The notes: generated from the letters alone by a model not told the origin. A stretch of 64,000 nucleotides of DNA from Tabrizicola flagellatus (GCF_008271465.1 NZ_VMDU01000005.1:1-64000); one strand, 5' to 3'; shown: positions 34,987 to 44,800, counted from the first letter of the stretch. Translations and numbers: made by a program.

Positions 34987-35934
34987 TCAGAAGATCGCAT
35001 GCGCCCCACGGTCATCCGCCACCTCACCCCGGAGCATCGCGGCATAATGGTCCTCCAGCCGGTCGGTGCCGAACTCGGGTGTGGCGTCGGCGTCGTAGGC
35101 CCGGGTGGCAGGGTTCCACAGCAGCATGGATTCGGTCGCGTAGTAGCGCCCGATGCGGGCAAGTTGCGCCTTGGCCTTCAGCTTCGGCGACAGGGTGCCG
35201 AGGGCGGTCAGCAGTCCGACGATCCCGTGCATCAGCGCCAAGGGGACGCGCTTGATGCGGACCGGCTGGCCGGTCAGACGCTCCAGCATCGCGGCCTGGT
35301 CGAGGGGGGTGATCGCCGGACCCGGGCCGCCGATGGGCAGGATGCGGTTGCGCTTCGTCGGGTCGGTGAGGGTCAGGGCGAGAAAGCGGCCGAGGTCGGT
35401 GTCGGAGATCGGCTTGCAGGCGGTGAGGCGGCCATCGCCGAAAACGAGGAAGGGTTTGCCCCGCGCCACGCGCGGGACCTGGCCGGAGAGGGATTTGAAG
35501 AAGGCAGTGGCGCGGACGATGCTCCAGCCCAGAGGGGCAGCCTGCAACTCGGCCTCGAAGGCGAGTTTCGCGCGCTGGAAGTCGAGATGCGGTTTCTGCA
35601 CGCAGATTGCGGAGAGGAGGGTAAAGTGCCGCACCCCCTCCGCAACGGCTGCCTTCAGCGCGGCCGAATTGGCGGCGTGGTCCACGGCCCAGGCGTCCTC
35701 TGGCTCGCCCGTGCGCGAGGCGAGGCAAGAGACGACGGCGTCGATGCCGGTCATCGCACCGGGAAGGGCTTCGGGCAGGTCGCCCCGGACCACTGTGCAG
35801 CCGGGCAGCAGGCTCGCATCGGCCGAAGGGCGGATCAGCGCAGTGACGCGGTGGCCGTCTGCCCGCAGCGCCCGCGCCGTTGCCCGGCCGATGGTGCCGG
35901 TGCCGCCGAGCAGCAGGATGGAAAGCGTGGCCAT
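34987..35934 (-). CDS. bciA: Divinyl chlorophyllide a 8-vinyl-reductase BciA
   Basis: A 315-residue atypical short-chain reductase. The nucleotide loop is LLGGTGTIGRATARAL at the N-terminus. The middle carries the signature shared with plant DVR and bacterial BciA: HFTLLSAICVQKP, then LDFQRAKLAFEAEL, TAFFKSLSGQVP, GDGRLTACKPISD and LPIGGPGPAITPLDQ, with RIGRYYATESML near the end. It reduces the C8 vinyl group of divinyl (bacterio)chlorophyllide precursors using NADPH. A generic NmrA-type annotation would miss this. It sits alone between pnp and trxA rather than in a photosynthesis cluster. Confidence 0.92.
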   Translation of the reverse strand: MATLSILLLGGTGTIGRATARALRADGHRVTALIRPSADASLLPGCTVVRGDLPEALPGAMTGIDAVVSCLASRTGEPEDAWAVDHAANSAALKAAVAEGVRHFTLLSAICVQKPHLDFQRAKLAFEAELQAAPLGWSIVRATAFFKSLSGQVPRVARGKPFLVFGDGRLTACKPISDTDLGRFLALTLTDPTKRNRILPIGGPGPAITPLDQAAMLERLTGQPVRIKRVPLALMHGIVGLLTALGTLSPKLKAKAQLARIGRYYATESMLLWNPATRAYDADATPEFGTDRLEDHYAAMLRGEVADDRGAHAIF

Positions 35935-35979
35935 GCTGTCAGTCTAGCAGGACAGGGCCGACTGACAATCGGCGCAAAC

Positions 35980-36007
35980 GAAAACGCCCGGCCGCAAGGA
36001 CCGGGCG
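35980..36007 (-). terminator. Rho-independent terminator of trxA
   Basis: On the minus strand CGCCCGG - nine-base loop - CCGGGCG followed by TTTTCGTTT. It lies about 20 bases after the trxA stop. Confidence 0.8.
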
Positions 36008-36027
36008 CATGCAGGCATCTAGGGCGA

Positions 36028-36354
36028 TCAGATCGCCGACTTGATCCAGTTTTCCAGCGCGGCCTTCGGGGCGGCGCCGACCTTGTTCGACACGACCTGG
36101 CCGTCCTTGAACATGAACAGTGCCGGGATGCCGCGCACGCCGAGCACGGCGGGGCTGTCGGGGTTCTCGTCCACGTTGACCTTCACGATCTTGACCTTGC
36201 CCGCGTATTCGGCGGCAAGTTCCTCGAGCGCCGGGCCGATCTGGCGGCAGGGGCCGCACCATTCGGCCCAGAAGTCCACGACGACCGGAATCGGCGACTT
36301 GCGGACTTCGGCATCGAAGGTTGCATCGGTGACGGCGACAGTGGCGGCGCCCAT
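36028..36354 (-). CDS. trxA: Thioredoxin TrxA
   Basis: A 108-residue cytoplasmic disulfide reductase. The active site WCGPC is at about residues 32-36 ([17 protein letters not shown]), the cis-Pro loop is [15 protein letters not shown], and the length is exact. It lies downstream of addA on the same strand (57-base gap), matching the addB-addA-trx order of other alphaproteobacteria. Confidence 0.97.
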   Translation of the reverse strand: MGAATVAVTDATFDAEVRKSPIPVVVDFWAEWCGPCRQIGPALEELAAEYAGKVKIVKVNVDENPDSPAVLGVRGIPALFMFKDGQVVSNKVGAAPKAALENWIKSAI

Positions 36355-36411
36355 GGTCGTTCTCCTGCGGGAATGGTCAGGCTAGAAACGTATGAAGGTG
36401 GGGTAGGAAGG

Positions 36412-39400
36412 TCAAGGGATCGTGGCACGGGCCAGCGCCTGCCTCACGATCTCGGGAGCAATCGGCATCAGCCGGGGTGCACGGGTCCAGAGGATCGCCG
36501 TCTCGATCCGCCTGCCGGGATGGATCTTTGCGACCATGTGCGCATAGGCGCCCAGCTGGCGGAGGAGGCCTTCGGGCACGGCCTCGGCCCGGTCGGGGAT
36601 CACCGCGTTGGACTTGTAATCGACGATCAGCGCCCGGTCGGGGGTCAGGATCAGCCGGTCGATGGACCCCGCCAGGATGCGGCCCTGCCAGGGGGCGGTC
36701 AGGGCGACCTCGGCCAGGCTGTCCGGGCCGAACAGGGCCGCAAGCTCGGGATGGGTCAGCACCGCCCCGGCCTCGGCCAATGCGGCGGCGCGGTGGGCGG
36801 GATCGGGGATCAGCGCCTCGGCATGGGCAGCCCAGGTCGCGGGGTCGAGACCGGGCAGCCGTTCGAGGAGCAGATGCAGCGCGGTGCCGCGGCGTTTCGA
36901 CTCTTCGATGTCGAAATCCGCCTCGCCCGGAAGCGCCTTGGGGCCGCCAAGGTCCGAGGGCGAAAGCACGGCCGCGGGACGACGGGGTTCGGGCGCGGGG
37001 CGGCTGGCCCAGTCGGGCAGCACCGGCAAGGGGGCCTGCGGTTCCTCTTGCCGAAGGGGGGCCGGCCAGCTGCCGTGGCTGTGGCGCAGGATGCCGCCTT
37101 CAAGCTCTTCGTGCCCCGCGGCCATCACCCCGGCCGAGATGAGCCGGTGCCAGGTCGAATCCTTCGTCACCTTGCCCGCGCCGGCCGCCACCAGCCAGCA
37201 GCGCGCCCGGGTCATGGCGACGTAAAGGAGGCGCAGCCGTTCCGCCGCCTCGCGTTCGGCCCTCTCGGTCCGCAGTCCCGACAACAGCGCGGGGCTGTCG
37301 GCTTCGGGCATCTTCCACAGCGCGGGACCGCCGGGGAGGGGCTGGATCTGGTCGCCCTGGCGCGGCGTATAGTCGGTGCATTCGGGCAGGATGACGATCT
37401 CGGCCTCCAGCCCCTTGGCGCCGTGCACCGTCATCACCCGGATCAGGTCGCCCGAGCCTTCGGCCTGCCGCTTGACCTCGACCTCGTCGGTTTCCATCCA
37501 GCTGAGGAAGCCGGTCAGGCTGGGCACCTCGGCACGCTCATAGGCCAGCGCCTGGGACAGAAGCTCGTCGATCCCGTCCTCGGCCTCGGGGCCCAGCCGG
37601 GCGACCAGTTTGCGGCGGCCGTCGTGGCGGTTCAGCACGCGCTCCAGAAGGTCGTAGGGACGCAGGAAATCGGCCTGATCGCGCATGTCGTCGAGGAAGG
37701 CGCGGGTCTCCGCATGCCCCTGATCGGCGCGCAGCGCCTGCCAGAGATAACCCGGCCGGGGCTGGGCAAGGCGGAAAAGGTCGGCCTCGCTCCACCCGCA
37801 GAGCGGCGAGCGCAGGACGCAGGCCAGCGACAGATCGTCCTCGGGCGTGTCGAGGAAGGCCAGCAGCGCCGAGAGGTCGCGCACGGCGAGTTCGCCGCCA
37901 AGGCGCAGCCGGTCGGCCCCTGCGATGGGCAGTCCGGCCTCCTTGCAGGCGCGGATCAGGTCGTGGAACACCCCGGTCCGGCGCTGGACGAGGATCAGGA
38001 AGTCGCCCGGCCGCACCGGCCGTTCGGTCGGCCCGCCCCGGCGCGCGGCCTGCGGGATCTGCGTGCCCTGGTCCAGCTGGTCGCGGATCCAGCCCGCGAT
38101 CCGGCGGGCAAGCTGGATCTGCGCATCCTCGGGGTGGCGCATGTCCAGCGGTTCGTCCCAGGGGCCGGGATCGGGCGTGTCGGCCTTTTCCAGCACGGGC
38201 CAGACATCGACGCGACCGGCGAGGTCGGGGCTGATGGCGATGTGATGCGATCCGCCACCCAGCGCGGCCTGTTCGGCCGGGGTGAAGGTGGCATCGACCA
38301 CGTCCAGGATCGCGGGAGAGGAGCGGAAGGAATGTTCCAGCACCCGGTCGTCCAGCCCCGGCCCGCCGGCGAGGCGCCGGGCGAAATGATCACGCATCCG
38401 GTCGAAGGCCGCGACATCGGCGCCCTGGAAGGAATAGATCGACTGCTTCTTGTCGCCGACCACGAAGAGCGTCCGGTCGCGCGTCGCGGCACCCTCTCCC
38501 GCGACCAGCTCGGCGGCCAGCTGCCCGATCAGTTCCCACTGTTCGGGGCTGGTATCCTGCGCTTCGTCCACGAGGATATGGTCGAGCCCCCCGTCCAGCC
38601 GATACAGCACCCAGGCCGACAGCGAGGGATCCTTCAGAAGGTGCAGCGCGCGGCGGACCAGGTCGTCGAAGTCGAGATAGCCTCGCGCTGCCTTGCGATC
38701 GGCGTACTCCTTCAGGAACACGACGGCGAAGTCGTGCAGCGCCACGGTCCGCTCGGCGGCGACAAGGGCCTTCTGCGCTTCGCGCGCATCCGCGACGCGC
38801 TGCATGAAATCGTCGAAGTCATGCACCAGATCGCCCATCGCGGCGCGGGCCTTCGCCGTCGGCACCTTGGCGAAGCTGGGCTGACCGTCCTGCTTCAGCA
38901 GCACCGCATAAAGCGCCTCCAGATCCCGCCGTGTGGGCGCCTGCCGGTCGATCGCCGCCAGCACGTTGGCCAGGCTCTGCATGGTCGGCGTGCCCTGCCG
39001 GAAAACAGGCAGGCACTGCGCGATCAGCCAGTCCTCCGAACCGTCGAAGGCAAGCGACAAGAGATGGCGGTCGTCCGCCACCTCGGGCAGGCCGAACAGG
39101 CGCAGCGCGCCAGCCCGGTCGAGCGGCGGGTCGAAATGCGCGCGGCGGGCGGCGATGGCTTCGACGAGGGCGCCGAAATCCTCGCCGTTCTGCACCTCGG
39201 TCATCCGGCGCACGACATGGGCCTGCGGCCCGTCGGCCATTTCCTCGACGATCTCGGCCCGCATCAGCCGCCCGGCGCGGTCGTCCATCTCCACGAAACC
39301 GGGCGAGACGCCGGCCTCGAGCGGGAAGCGGCGCAGCAGGCTGGCGCAGAAGCTGTGGATGGTCTGGATGCGCAGCCCGCCCGGCGTCTCGATGGCGCGG

Positions 39401-39717
39401 GCGAACAGCTGGCGCGCGCGGGCCAGCCGGTCGGGCGTCAGGTCGCCCTCGCCCAGTTCGGACAGTTCCCTGCGCAGGGCCTCTTCGGGCCGCATCGCCC
39501 ATTCGCCGAGGCGCTGGAACAGGCGGTTCTGCATCTCGGTCGCGGCGGCCTTGGTGTAGGTCAGGCAGAGGATGCGCGTCGGATCGACCCCGTTCAGGAG
39601 AAGCCGCGCGACGCGGTCGGTCAGCACTCGGGTCTTGCCCGACCCGGCATTGGCCGAGAGCCAGGTGTTGCACGCAGGGTTGGCGGCGGCGATCTGACGG
39701 GCGAAGGCTGCGGTCAT
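36412..39717 (-). CDS. addA: Double-strand break repair helicase-nuclease AddA
   Basis: A 1101-residue UvrD/Rep-type helicase with C-terminal nuclease. Walker A is SANAGSGKTRVLTDRV (about residue 25). Motif Ia is LTYTKAAATEMQNR, motif II is ILVDEAQDTSPEQWE, motif III is FVVGDKKQSIYSFQGAD, and motif VI is LLYVAMTRAR. The nuclease core has GSIDRLILTPDRALIVDYKSN with the D-x-K catalytic pattern. With AddB it resects double-strand ends for RecA loading, as RecBCD does. The start at 39717 overlaps the addB stop (ATGA); a longer start adds unrelated residues. Confidence 0.96.
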   Translation of the reverse strand: MTAAFARQIAAANPACNTWLSANAGSGKTRVLTDRVARLLLNGVDPTRILCLTYTKAAATEMQNRLFQRLGEWAMRPEEALRRELSELGEGDLTPDRLARARQLFARAIETPGGLRIQTIHSFCASLLRRFPLEAGVSPGFVEMDDRAGRLMRAEIVEEMADGPQAHVVRRMTEVQNGEDFGALVEAIAARRAHFDPPLDRAGALRLFGLPEVADDRHLLSLAFDGSEDWLIAQCLPVFRQGTPTMQSLANVLAAIDRQAPTRRDLEALYAVLLKQDGQPSFAKVPTAKARAAMGDLVHDFDDFMQRVADAREAQKALVAAERTVALHDFAVVFLKEYADRKAARGYLDFDDLVRRALHLLKDPSLSAWVLYRLDGGLDHILVDEAQDTSPEQWELIGQLAAELVAGEGAATRDRTLFVVGDKKQSIYSFQGADVAAFDRMRDHFARRLAGGPGLDDRVLEHSFRSSPAILDVVDATFTPAEQAALGGGSHHIAISPDLAGRVDVWPVLEKADTPDPGPWDEPLDMRHPEDAQIQLARRIAGWIRDQLDQGTQIPQAARRGGPTERPVRPGDFLILVQRRTGVFHDLIRACKEAGLPIAGADRLRLGGELAVRDLSALLAFLDTPEDDLSLACVLRSPLCGWSEADLFRLAQPRPGYLWQALRADQGHAETRAFLDDMRDQADFLRPYDLLERVLNRHDGRRKLVARLGPEAEDGIDELLSQALAYERAEVPSLTGFLSWMETDEVEVKRQAEGSGDLIRVMTVHGAKGLEAEIVILPECTDYTPRQGDQIQPLPGGPALWKMPEADSPALLSGLRTERAEREAAERLRLLYVAMTRARCWLVAAGAGKVTKDSTWHRLISAGVMAAGHEELEGGILRHSHGSWPAPLRQEEPQAPLPVLPDWASRPAPEPRRPAAVLSPSDLGGPKALPGEADFDIEESKRRGTALHLLLERLPGLDPATWAAHAEALIPDPAHRAAALAEAGAVLTHPELAALFGPDSLAEVALTAPWQGRILAGSIDRLILTPDRALIVDYKSNAVIPDRAEAVPEGLLRQLGAYAHMVAKIHPGRRIETAILWTRAPRLMPIAPEIVRQALARATIP

Positions 39718-42611
39718 TCCAGGGCCTCGGGCGCGGGGTCGTCGGTCATCTCCCATTCGCCGAAGCGGGAGAGGTGGTCGTAGTCGCTCGGGTCGCTTGC
39801 CTTTTCCAGCGCGCGGCGGGCGGTATAGCCCTGGGAAGGGCGGAAGTAGCTGGCCATCAGGCCGCCGAAACGCTTCCAGATCTCGGCCACCTGGCCGGGT
39901 TCCAGAAGGATCTCCTCGGTCTTCAGCTGCGCCTTGAGGCCGACATAGACGACCCGGGCGACCTCGGACGGATCAAGTCCGCGGAACCCGCCGCCTTCGG
40001 CCATGGCGGCCAGCAGCAGAAGCTGCTTGTCGAAATGCTCCTGCTGCTTCTCGGTCGGCGGAGCGCCTGTCTTGTAGTCGATCAGCAGAAGCCGCCCGTC
40101 CGCCAGCCGGTCGATCCGGTCGGGCTTGCCGGTCAGGGTGAAGTCGAGCCCCGGCAGCCGCAGCGCGCCCTTCTCTTCCAGCAGCACCGGCTGTCCGCCA
40201 GTCGTGGCCGAAAACTCCAGGAAGGCATCCGCTGCCTTGGCCAGCCGCGACAGCCAGATCGTCCGGGCCAGGGGCCAGGCGACGCGGGCGGCCAGCACCT
40301 CTTCGGCGATGGTCAACAGGGTCTGGCGGTCCCCGCCGCCCTGTTTCAGGAATCGCTCGAGGATCTCGTGCAGCACCGTGCCGCGCAGGCGGGGGTCGGG
40401 CTCGGGGCGCAGGGGGTCGAGCGGGCGCAGCTTCAGCACATGGCGGGCGTAGATCGCATAGGGGTCGCGGATCAGCGTCTTGATCTCGGTCACCGAAAGC
40501 TGGCGCGGCCGGGCGTGGACGGGCGGTCGAGGCGAGGGGCGGCGGGCCGGAGCGACGCGCGGGGCGGCGTCGAAGGCCTCGGCCAGGCGCAGCCAGTGCG
40601 CGCCACGGTCACGCATCGCGGCCAGCGCCTCGGTCCCCTGCTGGTCGGGCAGGCCGGCGAGCAGGTTCACCAGCCGGTTCAGCCAGCGCGAGGGCACGGT
40701 TTCCGCCTCGGTCCCCCGCTTCGCCCGGGTCAGGACGACGCGCGGGGCTGCCACCGCCTGCTGCCAGTCATGCGCCGAGAGGCCGATCTGGCGTTCGGGC
40801 AGCAGAAGCCCGGCCTCCTTCCGCATCGCGCGGTTCAGCCAGGGGTCCGCCGGCGGCTGCGCGGGCCAGGTGCCATCGTTCAGCCCGCCGAGCACGACCA
40901 GATCCGCCCCCTGCACCCGCGCCTCGAGCGTGCCCCAGATCATGATGCCTGGGTGCAGCCCCTCGGTCTCGCGCACCTCGTCGCGGTTCAGAAGGCCGAA
41001 GATCAGCCCGGCATAGTCCGAGGCCGTCAGCGTGCCTGCCGCCGGGGCCTCGGAGGCAAGCTCGCTCATCGCCGCTAGCGCCTTTTCCCCGGCCTCCTTC
41101 TCCCACAACGCGCCGCTGCCTGCCGCATCGAACCCCGCCGCCAGCCGTTCGGCCAGCCGCAGATGCCGCGCGACGAGGTCAGCCAGCGGCAGGCGGCCCG
41201 CGATCTCCTGCCCGCAGAGCGTTTCGGCCAGGATCGCGGCCCAGTCCCCGGCCCGGTCGATCCGCGAGCGGGCGGCCCATTCATGAAGGCTGTCTGCGGT
41301 GGGGAAGGCCGGGCCGTTGCGGCGGATATGCAGCTCGAACTCGCGCGTCAGGATCAGGTGCTGGCCGCGCTCGCTGCCGGAAAAGGCCAGCGGATGTTTC
41401 AGAAGCGCCAGAAGCGCATCGGCAGTCAGCCTTTGGCCGAACAGCGCCGCGACCTGTCGCAGGAACCGCCCGGGCGCCGACAGGGCCAGCGGCCGCCCGG
41501 CGGAATCGTCGGGCCGGATGCCCCAGCGGTCCAGCGCCGCCGAGACGCGCCGGGTCAGGTCGCGGTCGGGCGTGATCAGCGCGGCGCGGGTGCCGGTCTC
41601 GGCCGCCTCGCGCAGGATCAGGGCGATGGCCATGGCCTCGGCCCGGGGGGTCGGGGCCTCGACCAGGGTCAGGCCCCGCGTGGCGGCGGGCAGGTCGCCG
41701 AGTGCGGGCCCGTCGGCCAGCCACTGATGCGTGACCGGCGCAGGGCGCAAGGCGAGCGAGACCAGCCGGTTCCGCGCCGGATCGGGCGCGGGGGTCGCGG
41801 TCCAGGGCCGCACGTCCTGCGGGCCGAAGCCCAGCAGGTCCATCAGCCGGCGGGTGCGGAACTGGGGGTGGTCCTCGGCGGTCAGCACGTCGTCCATGCC
41901 CTGCCAGACCTCGGGCGGCAGGTCGAAGTCATGACCCGGCAGCACGATCGCCCCCTGCACCAGCCCTGCCACCGCCTGCATCAAGAGCGCCGTCGTCCCG
42001 CGCGAGCCGGTGGAGCCGGCGAGGATCACCGGCCCCGGCGGCGGGTGGCGGGTCCAGCTCTCGGGCAGGCTGGCCACGGCGCGGCGCAGGTTGGCTTCGG
42101 CATCGGGCGCGTCGCTCGATAGGGCCTCGGCGACGATGCCGAGGAAGGCCTGCGTCCGTGCCCAGTGCGTCGAATGGTTCGCCACGTCCAGCGCCGCGAT
42201 GCGGTCGGGCGCGACGCCTTCGCCCTGCATCTCGGCCATCAGGTTGGCCAGACTGTCGGCCAGATCGAAAAGCGCCGCGCGCGGGAACTCGGTCGCGCCC
42301 CCGTCCAGAAGCTTGTCGAGCAGCACCGACAGCACCAGCCGCCGGCGAAGGGGCGAGGCCGGGCGCGGCAGGGCCAGGTCGGACAGGAGCGCGGCCTCGG
42401 TCACCAGCATCAGGCGCGGCAGGAACCGGGCGCCCCGCGCCAAGAGGCACTCGGTCACCCGTCGCCGCATGCGCTGGGTGTTCAGGATCAGCGTGACCTT
42501 CGCCATGGCCTCGGGCGCTTGGCCGGCCATGCGGTCGATCAGCCCGGACACCAGCTCGGCCGGGAAATCGGCGCCAGGCGGAAGGGCGAAGATCGGGAGG
42601 GGCTCAGCCAT
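39714..42611 (-). CDS. addB: Double-strand break repair nuclease AddB
   Basis: A 965-residue partner of AddA. The N-terminal helicase-like region is degenerate. The middle carries ARVQGADLVVLGGLNDGTWP. The C-terminal PD-(D/E)XK nuclease is visible as LTGKPDRIDRLADGRLLLIDYKTGAPP. It follows the alphaproteobacterial AddB type. ATG 42611 (MAEPLPIFALPPG) gives family length and overlaps the murU gene by eight bases. Cotranscribed with addA. Confidence 0.94.
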   Translation of the reverse strand: MAEPLPIFALPPGADFPAELVSGLIDRMAGQAPEAMAKVTLILNTQRMRRRVTECLLARGARFLPRLMLVTEAALLSDLALPRPASPLRRRLVLSVLLDKLLDGGATEFPRAALFDLADSLANLMAEMQGEGVAPDRIAALDVANHSTHWARTQAFLGIVAEALSSDAPDAEANLRRAVASLPESWTRHPPPGPVILAGSTGSRGTTALLMQAVAGLVQGAIVLPGHDFDLPPEVWQGMDDVLTAEDHPQFRTRRLMDLLGFGPQDVRPWTATPAPDPARNRLVSLALRPAPVTHQWLADGPALGDLPAATRGLTLVEAPTPRAEAMAIALILREAAETGTRAALITPDRDLTRRVSAALDRWGIRPDDSAGRPLALSAPGRFLRQVAALFGQRLTADALLALLKHPLAFSGSERGQHLILTREFELHIRRNGPAFPTADSLHEWAARSRIDRAGDWAAILAETLCGQEIAGRLPLADLVARHLRLAERLAAGFDAAGSGALWEKEAGEKALAAMSELASEAPAAGTLTASDYAGLIFGLLNRDEVRETEGLHPGIMIWGTLEARVQGADLVVLGGLNDGTWPAQPPADPWLNRAMRKEAGLLLPERQIGLSAHDWQQAVAAPRVVLTRAKRGTEAETVPSRWLNRLVNLLAGLPDQQGTEALAAMRDRGAHWLRLAEAFDAAPRVAPARRPSPRPPVHARPRQLSVTEIKTLIRDPYAIYARHVLKLRPLDPLRPEPDPRLRGTVLHEILERFLKQGGGDRQTLLTIAEEVLAARVAWPLARTIWLSRLAKAADAFLEFSATTGGQPVLLEEKGALRLPGLDFTLTGKPDRIDRLADGRLLLIDYKTGAPPTEKQQEHFDKQLLLLAAMAEGGGFRGLDPSEVARVVYVGLKAQLKTEEILLEPGQVAEIWKRFGGLMASYFRPSQGYTARRALEKASDPSDYDHLSRFGEWEMTDDPAPEALE

Positions 42612-43308
42612 GGCGGGCAGAGTGCAGCAGGGCTTCGGCCTCGGCAATCCCGGCGGGGTGGCCGACATCGCACCAGTCGCCGGGATGGAGGACGCCATAG
42701 GCGGTGCCGGCGGCGATCATCGCATCCCAGGGCCGGTTCAGCGAAAAGACCTCGTCGGGCATCGCGCCTATGCGATCCGGCTTCAGGATCTGGGCGCCGA
42801 TATAGACGTGATCCTCGCCCCCCTGCCCGCGCGACAGCCGCCCCGAGGCGTCCAGCCGGAAATCCCCCTTCGGCCCGTGTGCCCGCGCGCGGTGGAGCGG
42901 GAGGAGAAGGAGAAGCGCCTCCATCCGGCTTCCGTCCCAGGCGGCGGCGAGCGTGCGCAGGGGGTTCGGCCCGGTCCAGATCCCGTCGCTGTTCAGCACC
43001 GCCACCGGCCCGTCGCCCAGCAGCGGGAGCGCGGCCTTGAGCCCGCCGCCGGTTTCCAGGATCAGCCCGGCCTCGTGGCTGATCGTCACGCCGCGCCCCG
43101 CAAGATGGGCCGCCATCTGCTCGGCCCGGTAATGGGTGTTGACGACGATCCGGCCCACGCCGGCCGCCTGCGCCACGTCCAGCGCATGGTCGATCAGCGC
43201 CCGGCCCGCGACCGGGATCAGGGGCTTCGGCCGGTCGGCGGTCAGCGCGCCCATCCGGGTGCCGAAGCCCGCGGCGAACAGCATCAGCGGGAAGGGGTAG
43301 GCGGACAT
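42604..43308 (-). CDS. murU: N-acetylmuramate-1-phosphate uridylyltransferase (MurU-type)
   Basis: A 234-residue sugar-nucleotide transferase. The nucleotide-binding motif LFAAGFGTRMGALTADRPKPL is at residues 10-30; VLNSDGIW supplies the metal Asp; the C-terminal GDWCDVGHPAGIAEAE is typical. Together with AmgK it forms UDP-MurNAc from recycled MurNAc, bypassing de novo MurA/MurB. The neighbouring kinase gene strongly supports MurU over other pyrophosphorylases. Confidence 0.88.
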   Translation of the reverse strand: MSAYPFPLMLFAAGFGTRMGALTADRPKPLIPVAGRALIDHALDVAQAAGVGRIVVNTHYRAEQMAAHLAGRGVTISHEAGLILETGGGLKAALPLLGDGPVAVLNSDGIWTGPNPLRTLAAAWDGSRMEALLLLLPLHRARAHGPKGDFRLDASGRLSRGQGGEDHVYIGAQILKPDRIGAMPDEVFSLNRPWDAMIAAGTAYGVLHPGDWCDVGHPAGIAEAEALLHSARHG

Positions 43309-44300
43309 GCGGCGCGGATCCTTCTTAGGGTTTCGGAGCCTGGCGTGGGCAGAAGCCGGTCACAGACGGCACGCAGTCCGGCCAGGGCGGGATGGGCGAG
43401 GTTCTGTTGCAGCTGCCCCCAGACGCGCGGGATCAGCGGCAGATAGCCGGGCTTGCCCGCGACGAGCGCCAGCCGCACGAAGACCCCGAGGATGCGCAAC
43501 GCCCGCTGCGCGCCAAGCGCGGCGTAGTGGGCGGCAAAGGCCTGCGGATCGGCCCCGGTTGCTGCGACGAAACGGGCGACCATCGCGGCCTCGGTGCCCT
43601 GCCCCACGTCGCGCCGCGCGTCCTGCAACAGCGAGACCAGATCATAGCCCGGCTGGCCAAGCTGGCCGAGCTGGAAATCCAGCAGCCCCACCCGCGCCAG
43701 CCCCGGCCGGGCGGGCAGCCAGATCAGGTTCTCGGCATGGAAATCGCGCAGGATCAGCACGCGCGGGCCGTCGGCATGGGCCTCAAGCACGCCGGTCAGG
43801 GTGGCCAGGAACTCCGACGGGTCGGGGCTGACGCCGGTCGCCGCGCGGGCATACCAGTCCAGCGCGAAGGTCGCCGCCTGCGCCCAGTCGGCGGCCGAGA
43901 GATCCGGCAGGCCACCGGGCGGCGGGGCGGACTGGAGATGCAGGAGGACATCGACGGCGGCGGCGTAGAGCTCGGCCTCGCGGGTCGGGTCGGCGGCGAT
44001 CAGGCGGGCGAAGAGGTCGTCGCCCAGATCCTCGAGCAGCAGGAAGCCGCGCGGCAGATCCTCGGCCAGCACGCGCGGTGCGGACAGGCCCAGCCCGCGC
44101 AGATGCCGGGCCATGGTCGAGAAGGCCACCGGGTCGTCGGCCCCGCCGGGCGGATTGTCCATGAGCACGGCGGTCGCCGCGCCCAGCCGCAGCCGTTCAT
44201 AGCGGCGGTCCGAGGCATCGCCCGCCAGATGCCGTCGCTCGGCCGCGCCCCAGCCGGCCCGGTCGAGGAAGGCAGTCAGCTCGGCCGCGCGATCAGCCAT
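43284..44300 (-). CDS. amgK: N-acetylmuramate/N-acetylglucosamine kinase (AmgK-type)
   Basis: A 338-residue aminoglycoside-phosphotransferase-fold kinase. The catalytic loop is ILRDFHAENLIWL (here D-x-H-x-x-N) and the metal motif is VGLLDFQLGQLGQPGYDLVSLLQDARRDV. AmgK phosphorylates MurNAc or GlcNAc at C1 for the MurU step. ATG 44300 gives family length and overlaps the tsaE stop. The pair amgK-murU beside tsaE is conserved in alphaproteobacteria. Confidence 0.88.
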   Translation of the reverse strand: MADRAAELTAFLDRAGWGAAERRHLAGDASDRRYERLRLGAATAVLMDNPPGGADDPVAFSTMARHLRGLGLSAPRVLAEDLPRGFLLLEDLGDDLFARLIAADPTREAELYAAAVDVLLHLQSAPPPGGLPDLSAADWAQAATFALDWYARAATGVSPDPSEFLATLTGVLEAHADGPRVLILRDFHAENLIWLPARPGLARVGLLDFQLGQLGQPGYDLVSLLQDARRDVGQGTEAAMVARFVAATGADPQAFAAHYAALGAQRALRILGVFVRLALVAGKPGYLPLIPRVWGQLQQNLAHPALAGLRAVCDRLLPTPGSETLRRIRAACPPTPSR

Positions 44301-44763
44301 CGGCCAGCGCCCGTGCCAGCCCGTCGCGTCCGCCGAGGAGGACGGCACGGCGCCCCTCGCCCAGCGGTTCCAGCCGGATCGTCAGCGCACCCTTGGGGCG
44401 GTGGCTGCCCAGCCGGTCGGGCCATTCGACGAGGCAGATCGCGGTCTCGAAGGCCTGATCCAGCCCCAGTTCCCAGACCTCGTCCGGATGGGTCAGGCGG
44501 TAGAGATCCGCATGCCAGATCTCGCCGTCCGCATCGGGATAAACCTGCACCAGGGTGAAGGTCGGCGAGGGCACGTCCTCGGCCTCGCCCAGTCTTGCGC
44601 GGATGAAGGCGCGGGCCAGGCAGCTTTTCCCCGCGCCGATGGGACCCTCCAGCAGCACCACGTCGCCCGGTCGCGCCAGCGCCGCCAGCCTGCGGCCAAG
44701 GTTCTCGGTCGCGGTCGGGTCGGGCAGGTCAAGGGTAAGGGCAGGGAAGGGCGCGGCGGACAT
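44293..44763 (-). CDS. tsaE: tRNA threonylcarbamoyladenosine biosynthesis ATPase TsaE
   Basis: A 156-residue ATPase that works with TsaB and TsaD to make t6A37 in ANN-decoding tRNAs. The Walker A is LLEGPIGAGKSCLARAF, followed by VPSPTFTLVQVY and the WHADLYRL and LVEWPDRLG motifs, all diagnostic. Normal length. It lies 37 bases after the divL-like gene on the same strand. Confidence 0.95.
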   Translation of the reverse strand: MSAAPFPALTLDLPDPTATENLGRRLAALARPGDVVLLEGPIGAGKSCLARAFIRARLGEAEDVPSPTFTLVQVYPDADGEIWHADLYRLTHPDEVWELGLDQAFETAICLVEWPDRLGSHRPKGALTIRLEPLGEGRRAVLLGGRDGLARALADG

Positions 44764-44800
44764 GCCGCGACTGTAGCCGTCCCTCCTGCCGCCGCAAGCC

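Noticed and set aside
34987..35934. Generic NmrA/complex-I assembly-type annotation for the SDR gene
   Set aside because: The blocks SAICVQKP, FQRAKLAFEAEL, FFKSLSGQV, ACKPISD and LPIGGPG match the DVR/BciA family specifically.
34999..39783. A 1594-codon open frame on the plus strand opposite bciA, trxA and addA
   Set aside because: It is a GC-driven shadow frame. The minus strand carries well-supported motifs of three known genes, while the plus-strand protein is low-complexity and Arg/Gly-rich with no family pattern.
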